From positions 39,963,935 through 40,027,934 of the forward strand of contig NC_058338.1 in the NCBI RefSeq assembly GCF_905475395.1: a stretch of DNA of 64,000 nt, given 5' to 3'. Shown here in pieces: positions 1 through 14,500 of the stretch (position 1 is its first letter; each line of letters begins with the position of its first letter). The notes under the pieces are model-generated. The model was not told where the DNA came from, ran no database searches, and saw only the letters and a program-made list of their open reading frames with translations. A program made the translations under genes and the position numbers. Source of the DNA: Chrysoperla carnea. Lineage: Eukaryota; Arthropoda; Insecta; Neuroptera; Chrysopidae.

Positions 1-3000
1 CTTGGAAACTTATTTAAATAAACTGAAATAACTGAAAAACACAATACAGTATGCTCAAAGATACAAATAATTTTCTTAAATGGTTTTTTATGAAGTTTAA
101 AATGGAAAAGAGATAATTGGGAAAAAATTATGAAATTTCTTTTTACAAAGATTTCAAAATCGAACACTTCTTTGACTAAGCTTGTACAATTGTACATATT
201 AAAAGTGATTATAAACACTGTAGGAAATGATGTATTTGATCCAGAAATCGACTCGTCAGTAAATTTTTGTTGAAACCAGTGGAAAATGTTTGTTTGAGTG
301 TACTCAGCAAAATCTTAGTCATGCGAACCAGACTGGTCATTCTACATTTTTCGAGCCAAAGCCAAGATACAGCAAACCAATATATGTAAAAAGTCGGAAA
401 TTTTCTCATAATATTTTCAATAGTTTAGGATCTGTGGCCGTATAAACAATTAATTTGTTTATAACAAATTTCCTCCCACTCTGAGCAATGATCAAGTGGA
501 AAATTCAGATTCAGTGAGTCAAAATACGTCGAAATACACTCCTTGTTCGGTGGGACCTGTAAATACATACAAAACCCATTCAGCGCCTACACAAATATAC
601 ATTTCCTACATATTTAGTTTGAAAAAACACACAAATGAAATTTGTAAATATTAAAGACAGACTAAACATAAATGGCCAACTGAGTATCGCAATCGTTTGT
701 GCCCATAAGAATTAGTCTAAAGCTTGAATTGTTGACCTATAATCATACAGCCGTCTCTAGCTACAGCAAGTCTATAGTCACGTGAATATGAAATACGAAT
801 TACTTACATTTGAACGTGCAAGTAATCACGTCCCTAATAATAATACGCTTTCTATAGGAATAAATTAGGATACAAAATATTACTACAGGATAGTGTTACA
901 AAATTATACGTATTACATATAAAGGGATTCTGTTGTATTGTGGTATTAATAATTCTCTTCTCTCACAAACCAAAAAGGAATGTGTTTAATTATATTATTG
1001 TGTGTGAAATTGTTAATGAAGTATGGTATTAATTAATTATTTGTATCTGTAAGATGGTATTATTAACTATAAGGTATCATATTATTAAGAAATTTATATT
1101 CTTGATTAGATATTTATCTTCAATCCTTTTAATAGCTTCTCTTTTGTCGAAAATTCCTATTTTCAATATTAAAATATTAAATTAATGAAGATATATGGAC
1201 GTATTAATCATTAGAGCATTACACTAACTGACTGTTTACGTTGATTCATCACACAGGTCTATTGTTAACTTCCCAGTATAGGACGTTATAGAAATGGGTT
1301 CGATCTTCGAATTCAAAATTTTCAACATACCTTTATGTTTCATAGTCAGCACAAGTGTATATGTGTGTGTGTGTACGTACGTAAGTTCGAGGTCATTTTT
1401 TTCCTGATCAATATCGTGAAAACAAAAAATAAGATCAACTTCGTTGAGGAGTCGATCGAATCGTTTTAACGGTAATATGAATCCGAAAAGAATTCCATAA
1501 TATTCGTTCTAATCGGTCAAAATTTAATTAATTTTTTCCTTATAATTAATACGGCTTGTTATTATTAAAAAAAAATTTTGGGAAACCATAAGGATAAACT
1601 TTTTACGTAGAGCGTTTTAAAGGCCTATTAGATCACCCTGTGAATTGTTTTACCGAGTATATCTATTGATTTCTAGGCATCTTCCAAATAAAATCGATAG
1701 ACATTTGAAAACAAAGTTTGCGAATGCCATAATCGATACGAAACAATACCTACATTACTACGAATAGAGTTTTCTAAAAATACACGGAAGCTGAACCACT
1801 TCATATAAATACAAACTATCTCAATATAAATAATTTCAGTATCTAAGTAGTACTATTCTTCTTCATGCATGGTAACATTAAATGTAAGTAATAGTGATAG
1901 TACCTAATAATCTAATAACTACATAGTTACTTACTCAGTTATGAGATGTCTTAAGAAAACCATTAAATTCAAGATAACAAACCGTACACTTGGAGTTGGA
2001 GTACATTATATTATATACATGAGTGTATATTATACATCATATATACATATAATTTTATTGTTTATCCTATGTTTAATGTCCTTTCATATCTCGAAACTGC
2101 AATAGCTGGTATAATATAAGTATTTATTATAACTTCGGGAACAAAAATCTTTGCTACATTTTCTGGAAAAAATACTCCCTTTTTTGTGAAATTATAGAAA
2201 TATTATTCACGATAATGTCTTTTTTCTTAAGCGCATGAAATGGCGATGGAGTTATTACATTTAACTTTTAGCTTACATGAATGCATACTGATTAAATAAA
2301 TATTGGCTAACAAAACAGAACGTTAAAATTATCTATCAATAATAAACAAACATTTAAAAAACAAAAATACAAAAATAAACAAACCTTTGATTAGAGTAGC
2401 ACTATCATAGTCTACACTATCAATTGCCAGGATTATGAAAATAATGCAAAACGCATGGGAAATTTTCTCACACCCAAGGTATCACAATTAGGTATCACAG
2501 TAATCACAAAGTATGTACTCGGTTTACTATCAAGTAGGCAGACGATCTTCGCTTCGTAATCTTAAAACTTGATGTATGTGCAGAACTTGAATTAATTGTT
2601 GCCACAAAGAAATTTTAAATATTAATGAAACTGGGTATTTGCATGAAAATGATTTTGCAAATGAAATTAATAAAATGAATTCTTTGATAAACATAATACT
2701 CCAGTAAAATCTTACAAAAAAACAACTAAAAACGCAAAACGCGATGAAAAGCTACACTTCTCTAAGGGGTTCAAATAAAAAGTAGCTTTACATCGCCTTC
2801 CGGACATCGTTTGCATTAGTATTTTCTAGAAAACTTTATTTCGATTTTTTTCAAAAATTTGTCTAAGACTCACTAGTTAAAGCTACCTACAAATTTTCAT
2901 CTTTCAATCTTTTATATTTTCGCAGAAAATGGAGACCAAAGTTTTGCCCTAATTTACCCCCTCACGAGAGAAAAATGACGTTTACGAAAAATTATTTCAA

Positions 3001-5543
3001 ACAAAAGTTGTTTATTTTTTAATAAGGTACATTTTTTTACAATTAAACTTTTGTGCTATCTCTAATGGTTTAATATAAGCAAAACTTAAAATTTTAACAT
3101 TTCCGAAAACCATGTAAATTTTTCAAGCATCATATCTCAAAAAATATTAGATATAAGGAGGTGTGGGTTGGCTTCAATTGATCAAATTTAATATTCTTTA
3201 AAAAAAAAAAGTAGCAACTAATATTAAAAGCTCATAGTTTTTTAATTGAACTACAAAAACTGAAAAAAGTACGAAAATTTGGCAATTTTTCACGAATTAC
3301 GCAGATAGCACGCAGATAACTTTTGATTGCTTGCTAAACGTAGTTTCACACTCTCCTAAGGGGTCGCGTTTTGATTTTGATTTTAATGTAGAATTAGACT
3401 GTCATATAAAATACCGAAATAAGATTAAAATTTAACTTAAACAAATGATTTTTAAATAAATAATAAAACAAAAGTGGCCCAACATGATATAAAATTTACG
3501 TGACGCGAAACAAGATGTTATTAGTCTGGCGACATGCATATTACTAGCGCGTTATTTGTTAGCGTGTTAACTGTTTCATGGGTTGGAAAATCATGTAATT
3601 ATACAATTTACGCAATTTTAATTATTTACACATTGTACAAAATTTTAAATAGGTTTTACTATAAAGGAAAGCTTTAAAACAAAATTTATTGCGTGATTTA
3701 GAAGTCAGCGGATAAACCAACAAACAGACGTGGAAAGAAACTTTCTTTTACACTATATTCAAGTTTTATTTTTCTTCTCCCTACCACTGCTTCAATTTCT
3801 ACAATTTTACCGCTTTTTTCAGACTTTTCAACATATCTTGAAGTTATAACGCAACGATTGTTGCAAATCCAAAATGATTATATAGTTAAAAGAAGCTGTG
3901 AACGAAAAAATTTCCACGAGTTATGTTAATACATTATTGCCCTGACAATGAAATGTAAGAATATTTTGAAGATTTCCAGTAGGATTTTCAGACCCATTGC
4001 AATAACTGGGAAGTAAATCAAAGATAAGAAAGCAAATAAAAGAGATTTATTAGATTTTGACATCTTTTAACAATATATCCATATTGGATCCCGATTTGTA
4101 AAATTCTCCAAACAGAAACACCATAGATATCCGAAACGGGTTTTCTGTCTCATGTAATAATAAATATACTTACATGGACTCTGTTATTCTATTTCAATAA
4201 ACATTACATAACAACAACATCCACTAGACTGGATTATTATTATTTATGAAGAGAATAATAGAAGAAGGGTGAAAATAAATATCTAGAAGAAAAAAAATAT
4301 AGCAGTTGAAAACCATATAAAAAGTCTTACTATGACAATTTATTAATAAAAACTAAACGAGTGTTTTCATTACGTTTCCAAGCGATAAAAATAATAAGAA
4401 ATAAATATCTATTAGGACAGACCTGCACAAAATGGATGGTACGTCGACTACAATAATAATACTAAATGTATTAGGCCATTTTAGTTCAACGAAGCAAAAT
4501 ATAATATCATTTGTTCCATTCCTCTTCATCAAAATCAAGATCAAGAATACTCAAGAATTTTCCTGATACATTTATAAGCAAAAACTCAACATTCATTTCC
4601 TTTTGAAAAATAAAAATATTTTATTATTATTCAACAAAAAGAACTCTTTTGATTTTTTCGACAAACTTCTAAATTTGGATACAAATTTAAAAAAAATGAA
4701 AAAGGGATACAAAAGTAAGGCGAGTACTTTGAGGGTGGTGGATGCAACTTTCGGGAACCTTAATTTTTTTTCGAATATGTATTGAAAATTGAATGATTAT
4801 ATTCGATAACTATTATAGGTATCAATTTTATTAATAATTTCTTACTTAAAAATTATTTACAGAATTATTAATAGTATTCGAACAATACTCCGATAAAATT
4901 GAAGCATTTTATTTTACTTTGTTACTTAAAGAAGACCCAATTTATAACTTAGCTAGACTAAAAACATTAAAAAAAATTAAACTAAGCAGTGGAGCATAAT
5001 TTGAAATATAATATAAGATTCAAAGCGTCAGGTGCATTCTATTATATTCAGTCATTAAAATAGCTGATTTGACAGATATCGACCACCCCAAGATATAAAT
5101 TTTACATTTCAATTAAAATTATTTTACACTTTTTAGCGCAAAAAATCGTGTATTTTTAGTTTTTGTAAACTATAATTTATTTAAATATTGAATATGTGTT
5201 TTTTCCCGTTCAAAACTAAAACTTTTATGTTATTTTTTTAACCCTCCAACGCTATCTAACCCTCAACAAAACAACGTGTTCGTAGGCTTCTCTTTCAAAT
5301 TTTAAATTTTCACTCTTCTGTAAAAAATTCAGCAGTGTACATCTTATAGTAATACCCTTCCTCAGTGTTGCTAGACTTTATATCTAACATAAATTTTTAT
5401 GTTATATCACGTATATGTTTTGTTATATCATGTTATGTTATAATAATTTCATGAGTATAATAGCATTCAATATTTACTTCTGTTTTCAAATCAAAATAAT
5501 TATATACAGATCACAATCTATTACGAATTTTCTTCTGTTACAG
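1..5543. other. AT-rich non-coding region upstream of the membrane-protein exons
   Basis: No convincing coding exon was found on either strand. Open frames here are short and of random AT-rich composition. There is a short GT-rich simple repeat near 1360-1385. Stretches near 2740-3440 resemble, in diverged form, a stretch near 44150-44340 (shared pieces include a poly-A/CTGAAAAA run and a 'ttttaatgtagaatt' piece), which suggests an old dispersed repeat. Because the first exon seen at 5544 begins in mid-protein, this region is probably intron or 5' flank of that gene; its N-terminal exon was searched for by eye and not found. Confidence 0.5.
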
Positions 5544-8500
5544 GAACAAATGGGACTAGTTGTGCCTTGGATCATTGGATTCATAACATTCACATCCTTA
5601 GAGGCTGTATCTATGGTATATTCGAATGTTTTAAGAGATCATGTAAATAGGGTACGTATTTTATTTATTTTTTAAAGAAATGATTAAATAGTAATTTTAT
5701 TAATTAATTTATATTAACAATCCAAGATAATAAACCGCAACTTTGAATTTTTATATTGCCATACTTATTTGAATATATAAAGAAAAATTAAATATATAAT
5801 TTTTGAAATGAATGTCCAGGTAATGATAAAATGAAACATAGTTTATGCACGGCTAATACGTATTGTGTTATCTCTATTATAAGCAGGCAAATGAACAAAA
5901 TAAATGAACCAGCTAAGTTCATAAAGTAGATTTACCCCTTTTACAATCAGCCACGGGTAGTTAGGCGTGTTTTTCTATTCATTTCTCTGTAGAAAATTTA
6001 CTTAAATGAATAAAGAACAGAAAATACAAAATTCTCTGTTAATACAAAATTAGCTGTTGTAAAAACGTCAATTATATAGATTACCATTAACTATAAAATC
6101 ACATATATTAAAGAATAACAAGTTTCAAGATGCTTATTTTTTTAAAACAATTATAATAAAAAATACGTTTAAACAACTATTTGTTTGTAATATATATGGT
6201 GCTCTATTAAAATCTCCTTGGCTGACAAATCAAATCTTGTTTTTAACTGATAAGATGGGAAACGTTAAGATAAGAAAGTTATTATTAATTAAATTATAAG
6301 ATTAGAAAGTAATTCTTAATTAAATCATAAAATTAGAAAGTTATTCTTAATTAAATGGCAAACGACACGTTCTTAATTCAATGACAAATGGCATTTTGAA
6401 TGCCAATGAGACGTTGCAAGGTTAGTAAACATTCTACCTCGACCGAGGCGGAGGCGAAAATTTTCGAACAAAAATTGTATATCACTAAATAAATAATAAC
6501 TTTCTAATTCAAACTTTTAAAATTAGAGTTCCAAGTGGGAGGTCCTCTTTCGAAGAGAATAATTTTTACTTGGGTCACTTTTTTCAAAAAAAAACTCCAC
6601 TGAACAAACATTTAGCTAAGGAAATTAAAATGGGTCACTCTATGTAATTGAGTTGTATATTGAAGCAATTCATTTTTTACGTCACCGTTTCCTAAATACT
6701 AGTGATTTTGAATCAAAATAAAAATTATAAGAAAATAAATCTCTCAAATGAAGAATTTATTAAAAATGTAATTTAAAAATAAAAAGAAAATTCAACTTTT
6801 ATCATATTTTGTTAGATATATCAATATAAGGTGTGAAAAACGAAGAATAAAATTACATTAAATGTATTGAAACGCACAAGAAAAAAAGAACGTAACTGTT
6901 TTCTGTCAAATAAATTGTTATAAATAAAATGGTAAATAAATCAAAAAAGTCATTTAAAAAAAAGAAATAGCTTTTTTATTTCTAATATAAACCACTATTT
7001 CTTATGTACAAAGTGTGTAAGATTTTGTGTCAGTACTAACTACAACTACTAATCATTACAAAATTATCGTACGAATACAGGTTCGTTTAGTTATATGTTT
7101 TCACGTAAATGTGAGAAATGATGTCCAAAAAAAATATTATCAATCAAATGGAAAACAGATTTTGTCCAAAATGCTGAAATAATTTTTTTCAGAAATTTGA
7201 AAAAATTGAATTGAGAGAAATTGTTTTGTGACCTTTCTTACAACTTTTCTTAAAAATCCATAATTTTTTTTTAAATTAGCAGTTTTCGGCATAATAACGC
7301 ACAAACACTCTACCTGGCCAAAAAAGCTACCAAAAACCAAACACAAACACTCTACCTGGCCTTTTTATGGCCTCTCATTAACTGAAATTATTTTAAGTAT
7401 TTCTTTGCCGTAGCAAGCCAGCCAGCTTGCTACGGCTAAAATCTATAAAATGTAATAAATCCAGTGGCAGCGCAAATAAAACATAAACATATTAATTCTT
7501 ACTATGTACAACACATTTCTACAAACTTATTGATTTGGATATTATCAAAACATGAGTGTATGAAACAATTATAGATTAGAATAATGGAGGCTTATTTAAT
7601 GCAAGGTTTTTGTTATATTATACTTTCGTAGCTTTTTGTTTTTTTGGTTAATCGTGTAAATAACTCAAAAAGTAAATGAGAGCTCAAATTACGCGTAAAT
7701 TATATAGTATGTATTATATGGGAATATCAGCTATGTGTGTATGACATGTATGTATTTGTGGCTCTCTAAGAGAAGCTATCTTTCTTTACTCACATGATGT
7801 TAAAAAAACGTTGTGTATATATGGTATTTCAACAATTAACTCAGCCAATTGTTTGTTTTCACTTGTTCAATATTATTTTTTATAAATTTCACTAACATTA
7901 TTTTTAGTTTCTTTTTTTACGTAGATAATTGAATTTTTTTTAGTCGAAATTACTTCCGTTTTCATCGTTTTTAGTTGTTCCAAATAGTTATCATATATGC
8001 TGTGTTTGTCGTAGCCAATATTCAGTTCTAATTTTTCGAAAAATGACACAATGATTGTACCCACATTAACAGTTTTAAGTTTATCAATGTCAACGCTTAT
8101 CAATTCCAAAGAATTTAGCTAACCAGTTCTTTACTCGCTAACATTCTGTATAAAGAATATAAATTTTCAAACTCATAAATTTATTTTCTTGAATGCCGTC
8201 ACTATGTTATATAATATGCAATACAATTTACTTATATAAACGTTTATTCAAGAATATCCAAAACCCTTTGGTGGTTTTTTTCCGTTCTTTCTAAAGAAAA
8301 AAAAATGTAATTTATAATGCTCTTGTATTATTGACTGAAATCAGAAGCAAAAAAATATTTCTTTAAAAAAATATTTTTCCTTCTATTGAAAAAAAATAAC
8401 AATTGAATTTATTTTCTTGAGGATAAATTATTGCTTAGTCAATATTTTCTTGCACAATTAACAACAAACTCAATTTTTGTTACCGATATCAGAACAACAT

Positions 8501-11500
8501 TTACCAACTTAATCCAGGTGCTAGAGAAGGTGGCATTTTATAAAAATTTGTATCTGGAGGTACTGATGTTAAAATTTTTCATTTGCCCACCCACAATTTT
8601 CAATTAGAGGGATGGGCAATCGAAATTTGGGTGTTCAGATGTGGATTAATGATGGACAAACAAATCCAATCAGCATTTTATGACAATTCGCATTTGGGGG
8701 TGCCATTTTCACGAAGCCATTAATGTCCTTCTTAATGTATACTTTTAAGTAATGTTTTGTCAAATTTATAGTGAAATTAAGAATATATTATTATAGCTGA
8801 ATTTTAAATGTTGAAAACATCAGAAAAAACCTTAAGGACAACAAATTTCACCTGTGGGCTAGAATAGGATCCAAAACACCATTAATTTGTATATAATTTA
8901 TGAACTGCTTATTTTTCGATCACATTTACTATTTCCTTTGAAAAACCGGTCATAGTAACACCAAAAAATTCATCATATAGTTCCAGGACCCCAACATGTA
9001 CCTAAACGGCATATATACACCAAAACGACTTACCATAGTATTTGTGGTTTCACATCAATTTCGGAAAAATGGTTAAAATAATTTTTATACTAGCAGGAAT
9101 TTTAAAAATACTAGCAGAGAATTTGTTCAAAAGTTTCACAAAAATTACGAGCTGCAGCGGCCAAACCTTCATCGGTTTTAAAATATTTAATAACATCGAA
9201 CTGTCCAGTAATCACGCAGCAAATGCGACAAAATTCAAACTTTGCGCTAATTTTGAGACACCCTTTAGTAACATAATTAGTTTGAACATTAAAAAAGATA
9301 GGTATATAAAAAAAAAACCATTGAAAATTTCATTTAAGTATTTCATTACAATTATTTGTTAAACAATGAAAAAGATAATACAAAATTAATATAAAAATAG
9401 TAATTATATTCAGTGATCATGTATGTATTTAATACAATTGTAATTGTTCCAGGAGTTTGATGGCCTATGTAAAGCTGAAATGGCTTTTTTCATTGTACGA
9501 ACATTCACAAATGTAAGTATATTATCAAGCAATAACAAATAACCCAGTCATTTATTTTTATATTTCAACTATAGCTATCACTATGCGGTGATCAAAAATT
9601 TTATATCGAAAAAGTACTTCTTACTGTATTTTTCAATACAACAATATCACATGGTATTTACTTTTCTTTTATTGTCATGACTTTTTGAGCCATTGCACAC
9701 GAGTAACAATTTCTAACCCAAAAATCATGATTTTGAATACAGAAATGCTTAAGGAAGTCTTAGTCCATATCATTTTTTTTAAGCATTTAGATACAAGCAA
9801 ACGGTCTACGTTTTTTTATATTCGTTGTGTGCGTAGTCATGGTAGGGACAAAAAAATCGATGCTAGCGCTTCCAGTGAAATATTTTGGCGATAAAGGAGG
9901 CTGTTATAACTAATTTGCAATTCTTTACATGTTAATGTTATAGAAAATGTCAAATTAAAATTATTGAAAAACACTAATTAATTAAACTTAATGCATTAAA
10001 AATTGTGAAAATAAGAAATTGCACAAATATTATTTTTCAAATGTAAATTATCATAATTATTTATTTAAATTTGTGAAACATCCCAAACTACTCTTTCTTG
10101 CTTTATTATAATATTAAATTATTTAAGCATTGAAACGTAACCCATAATACATAAATATAATTTATTATATGTACAATAATTAATAACTCATAATCAAATG
10201 TCAAAAATATATGTGAAAATTTCTCCATAATACTTCTCTAACGATATGCCTACACCTATAACAATTTTTGGCATCATTTTTCATTTTACGAATATTTTTC
10301 AAGTATTTTGTGGTTTTTTAACCGAATAATTTTTTTTTTTTCGTAAATAATTAATGACCTTATTACATACGTTGCTGATGCTTCGTATACCGAATGTGGA
10401 TAAATTCGTTTTTATTTTTTGTCTACACTTGCTTTTTTTAGATTACTGCGGAAATTGATTTGTTAAAGCTAAATAGCGTTGCTCGCTTTTATTGAGGTAT
10501 GGAATCCTAAAAGCCAACCGTAACGTGCACATTTGTTTTTAACTTTAATTAACGAATTCCTAATTTTAGTTAAGGTACAAAAATAAACCTTATTAAATTC
10601 AATCGTTTGATAGATCTTTGATATGCTTGATGATAATGACACAAAATTTAAAATTTTATTGTATTTGCTACCGGCAAATTTTTTTTACCTATATTTTCCT
10701 TCTGCAATTCACTTAAATTATCATCATAGAATGACTAAACATGCTTAGAAAATATAAAGTGAAGTCAAGAGTTAACGATGATAATTATCGTTTGATAAGT
10801 ATATTTAGATTAATTGGACACTGAGGCAATGTCTAGATAAAAATCTGAATTTTGTATTGAAATGAATGTTATTAAATGAGTGCGTATTAACTTTTACGTG
10901 CGTATGAGTTAATACGTATGAACTCATACGTGTAAAGTAACTTTTTGAAACCTTTGACGAAGGGTTTTTGTGTAATTAATTATTAAAAAGCGAACTTTTA
11001 ACATGTAATCTATACAGGGCTGGATTAATCCATGGGTCCGACTGGACTCAGGCCCAGGGTCCTCGAAAAATCTGGGGTGTCCCAACAATCAAATTAAAAA
11101 AGATGTAAACAAATAAATCAGCAAAAGGCTGATAGAATAAGCAAGCATGCGATCTTCAATCGTAGATCTGCAAAACCACAATTTTACTAAATAAATTAGT
11201 TTACTATTTAGTAATTAACTTTTTATTTCTATTATTTATTTAAAGCCATTATTTCAACATTCTATTGTATGAAAAGCTAAATACTTCCACATAATATGAA
11301 AGCGCTCATAGTTCCCTAGATTTGAAAAAAAATGTCTGCCCTTACATGGAGCACCGATGATTTGACCCAAGGCCCCTCAAATATTTAACCCAGCCCTGAA
11401 TCTATAGTAAATGTTAGTTAAAAATATACATTTTAAATAATCTCCCTTAACTTTCTTTAGACAAAGAAAAACTATTATTTTTAAAAATCCGTTTATGTAG

Positions 11501-14500
11501 ATTAAGTTAGAAATTCTGAATAGAAAGAATTATTATTCACAATAAATTACAAATAAAAGCTAGCGATAGAGATTGTAGAGAGGCAGCATTAGTAGACGAG
11601 AAAGTTGAAGTTTCAAACAAAAATAGTAGTTGATATTTTGTTTCTACATATCATTCAAGCATAAATACTTGTCAAGATGTGAAACATTTAAGAGTTAATT
11701 TTTGATGATAAATGATTTTCAATGAAAAAATCGAAAACCGAAAATTGTAACTTTTTGTTTCAGAAAATCAAATTTTATGACTTCGCGTCGATTAGTCCGT
11801 GCAGAACCACGATTCAAACGGTTTCAGTACAGAGTTAACGAATTAGACTTTTATTTTACTCACTGTCAATTCTATAATGTGTTGTACATCGATAATCCTG
11901 TGCAGACGGGTGGGGCATTAATTTTCTACCTAAAAAATCAAGTGCCTTGAAAACTATGTTTTCATTAAAAAAAGATGTTAGAAGAGAGTGTGAAGTTAGA
12001 AGAGATGTTTTTTAAAACAACCTTCTAGAATAAACCTAGCAAAGATATGCTATTTTTAATTATTAATAATTTGTGAAAATGGTTTCGAGAGAAAATTTAC
12101 CTCTAATTGATCAGTGGGCACCACATATCCTAAGCTTAGCTTTGGGGTCTTATGAACAAATGTACGAAATTTCATGTTTCTAGATATTTAAATATTGTCA
12201 TAAGAACACGCGTTAAACTAAAAGCTTGTTGCTTATCGACCGAAAATAAAATACGGGTCACCGCTTTGAACAGTTTTGTTTGACATTAGACAGATTAAAT
12301 GGAGCATGACTAAAAAAATTTCTAACTACTTGATATTAAGAGAAAATAATAGTTATATTTTAAATATATTATGCAAATGTTTTCTATAGTTAAATGGTAT
12401 ATTTTCAGGATCATTAAAAATTTCATATTGACATTTTAATGTTATTCAGTCCATTAATTTATAAAACGTTACTATTACAATAAATAATATCTGCAAAATA
12501 TCAAGGCATTTTGTAAACAAGTACAAGTCAGTAATAACAAGCATTCAAGTTCTTATAAACACAGTGTTATATAAAAATTTATATATTATGACACACGTTA
12601 GGTTGGTGTGAATGTACGGTTTTACGAATAAAACTTCTTCTTTAAATTAAATAACTTTTTATGATATCTCTAGAACTTTATTTATTTAGTTCATGGCAAA
12701 ACGGACTATGGTCCGTCAAATACTTAAGGTATGTGATATTCGAACGATAGGTTGCGTACAACACTTAATTTACAAAGAAGCGTAGTGTTGGTTTTTATGG
12801 GTTAGTTTTTATAATAATATAAGTAGTCAAATAGAGTTTTTTTTTGTAATAATTTTGCATTTAGAGACGTCTTCCACTATGATAAAACACATCTTCTCTT
12901 TAAGTAGTGTTTTATTGGTTTCATTCAAAGTTTTATTGAACTGTGATTCGATAAAGATATTAACTCTTTATTAATTTTACATTAATTTATTTTGTTAATT
13001 ATCTCGCAAAGTAGGCTTGAGATCCAAAAGTGTATTACTTTTTCCTTCGTCTTTATGAGCTTATTTTGCAGGCCAACGATCTGTAGTCAATAACAGAACG
13101 CCCTGTATAATCGAAAATAGAAGAATTGATAGATATCAAATCCAATTTGAAAAATTCTTTTATCAAAAAAGTGTTCGATTCCAGTTTCATATTTGTACAA
13201 AAATATATTGTTTATGATATCCTTTCTTAATTAATATCCATTCTAAAGTTTCTGTTTTCAGAAGGATCTAGACATTAAAAATGCCACCATGCGATAAAGG
13301 GCTCTACTAATGAAAAATTTTGTTACCTATTTTTAAAAATTGTTGATCTTTACACGAATTATGTAACTTTTTTATTTTTTCACATCATTGTATACACACT
13401 TTGATTATAAAAGATGAGAAAAGATAATGTCTGTTGTAGCAAAGCTTTATTTATTTATCATCCTGATGTTTATTTCAGTAAACTAAACATCTGGTTTTTA
13501 TAGATATTTTTTTTCGTTATTCCCACTTCTTCGCAAACATATTTTTTGAGCAATTAGAATTGGATTAAGTTAGAAATAATTTTTAATCAAATTAAAAACA
13601 GACGGAACAATTAAGGTTATGAAACAAAGCTGGCAACCGTTTTAAAAAGTAGGGCAAACTCTTAGAAGTTTCGTCCTGATAATATTATACAGAGTGTTCA
13701 AACGTACACTCTTATTGGAGATAATTTATTGTGTGTTATTGTGGCAATGTGTGGAAAACCTAAATTTGTTAGAGCTGACTGTAATGCTCGTTGCATATGC
13801 ATATAAAAATGTTTAAATAAGGCTTAAAATAGGACTACGACAACAGGCTTAAACTATATTTCAGCAGGCGTTAAATTAATTAATGGATATTAAGAAACTT
13901 TTGTAATTACATCAATACTATACAATGTATAAATGATCTTAGCTGTCAACCAAAGGTTGACATTAATGAATCTTCATTCCATATACCACTACAGTTTCCT
14001 TAACACGCTTTTATTGGCTTGGTATGTATCTATGTATCTATGTAACGGACTTTTTGAACGTGATTTTCACCCAAATCAAACCACAGATTGAATTGAAACT
14101 TCGCTCACTTATAAAGGACCGATGATAGTACAACAATTTAATAAGTTTATCCGACTATCCTGATCAGGATCTTCAAGATCAACGATTAACTATATAATAT
14201 TTGATGGTGGAACATTTCATAATATTAATAAATAGCTACACTAAAAAGTAGAAAATAAATAGTAGTTTAAAAAAACTAAAAAAACACGCTTTTGTAATTC
14301 ATCGAACAAAAAAGTAGAGTGATAAGGAAAATATTCATTTTATGGTAAACAAGTGAGGGGTGCTTTTTAAGACTTTTTTATAGTGACTTTATTTTTACCA
14401 GTACCTGTCAATTAAATATTTACAATAATTGAAATCTAACACCCCACTTTTAAATTACTTTCTACTTTTTAGTTCAGCTAGTTAATAAAGCGTGTAAAAA

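Noticed and set aside
9042-9362. 106-codon plus-strand frame in the last intron
   Set aside because: The composition is K/N/F/I-rich as in chance frames, and there are no motifs.
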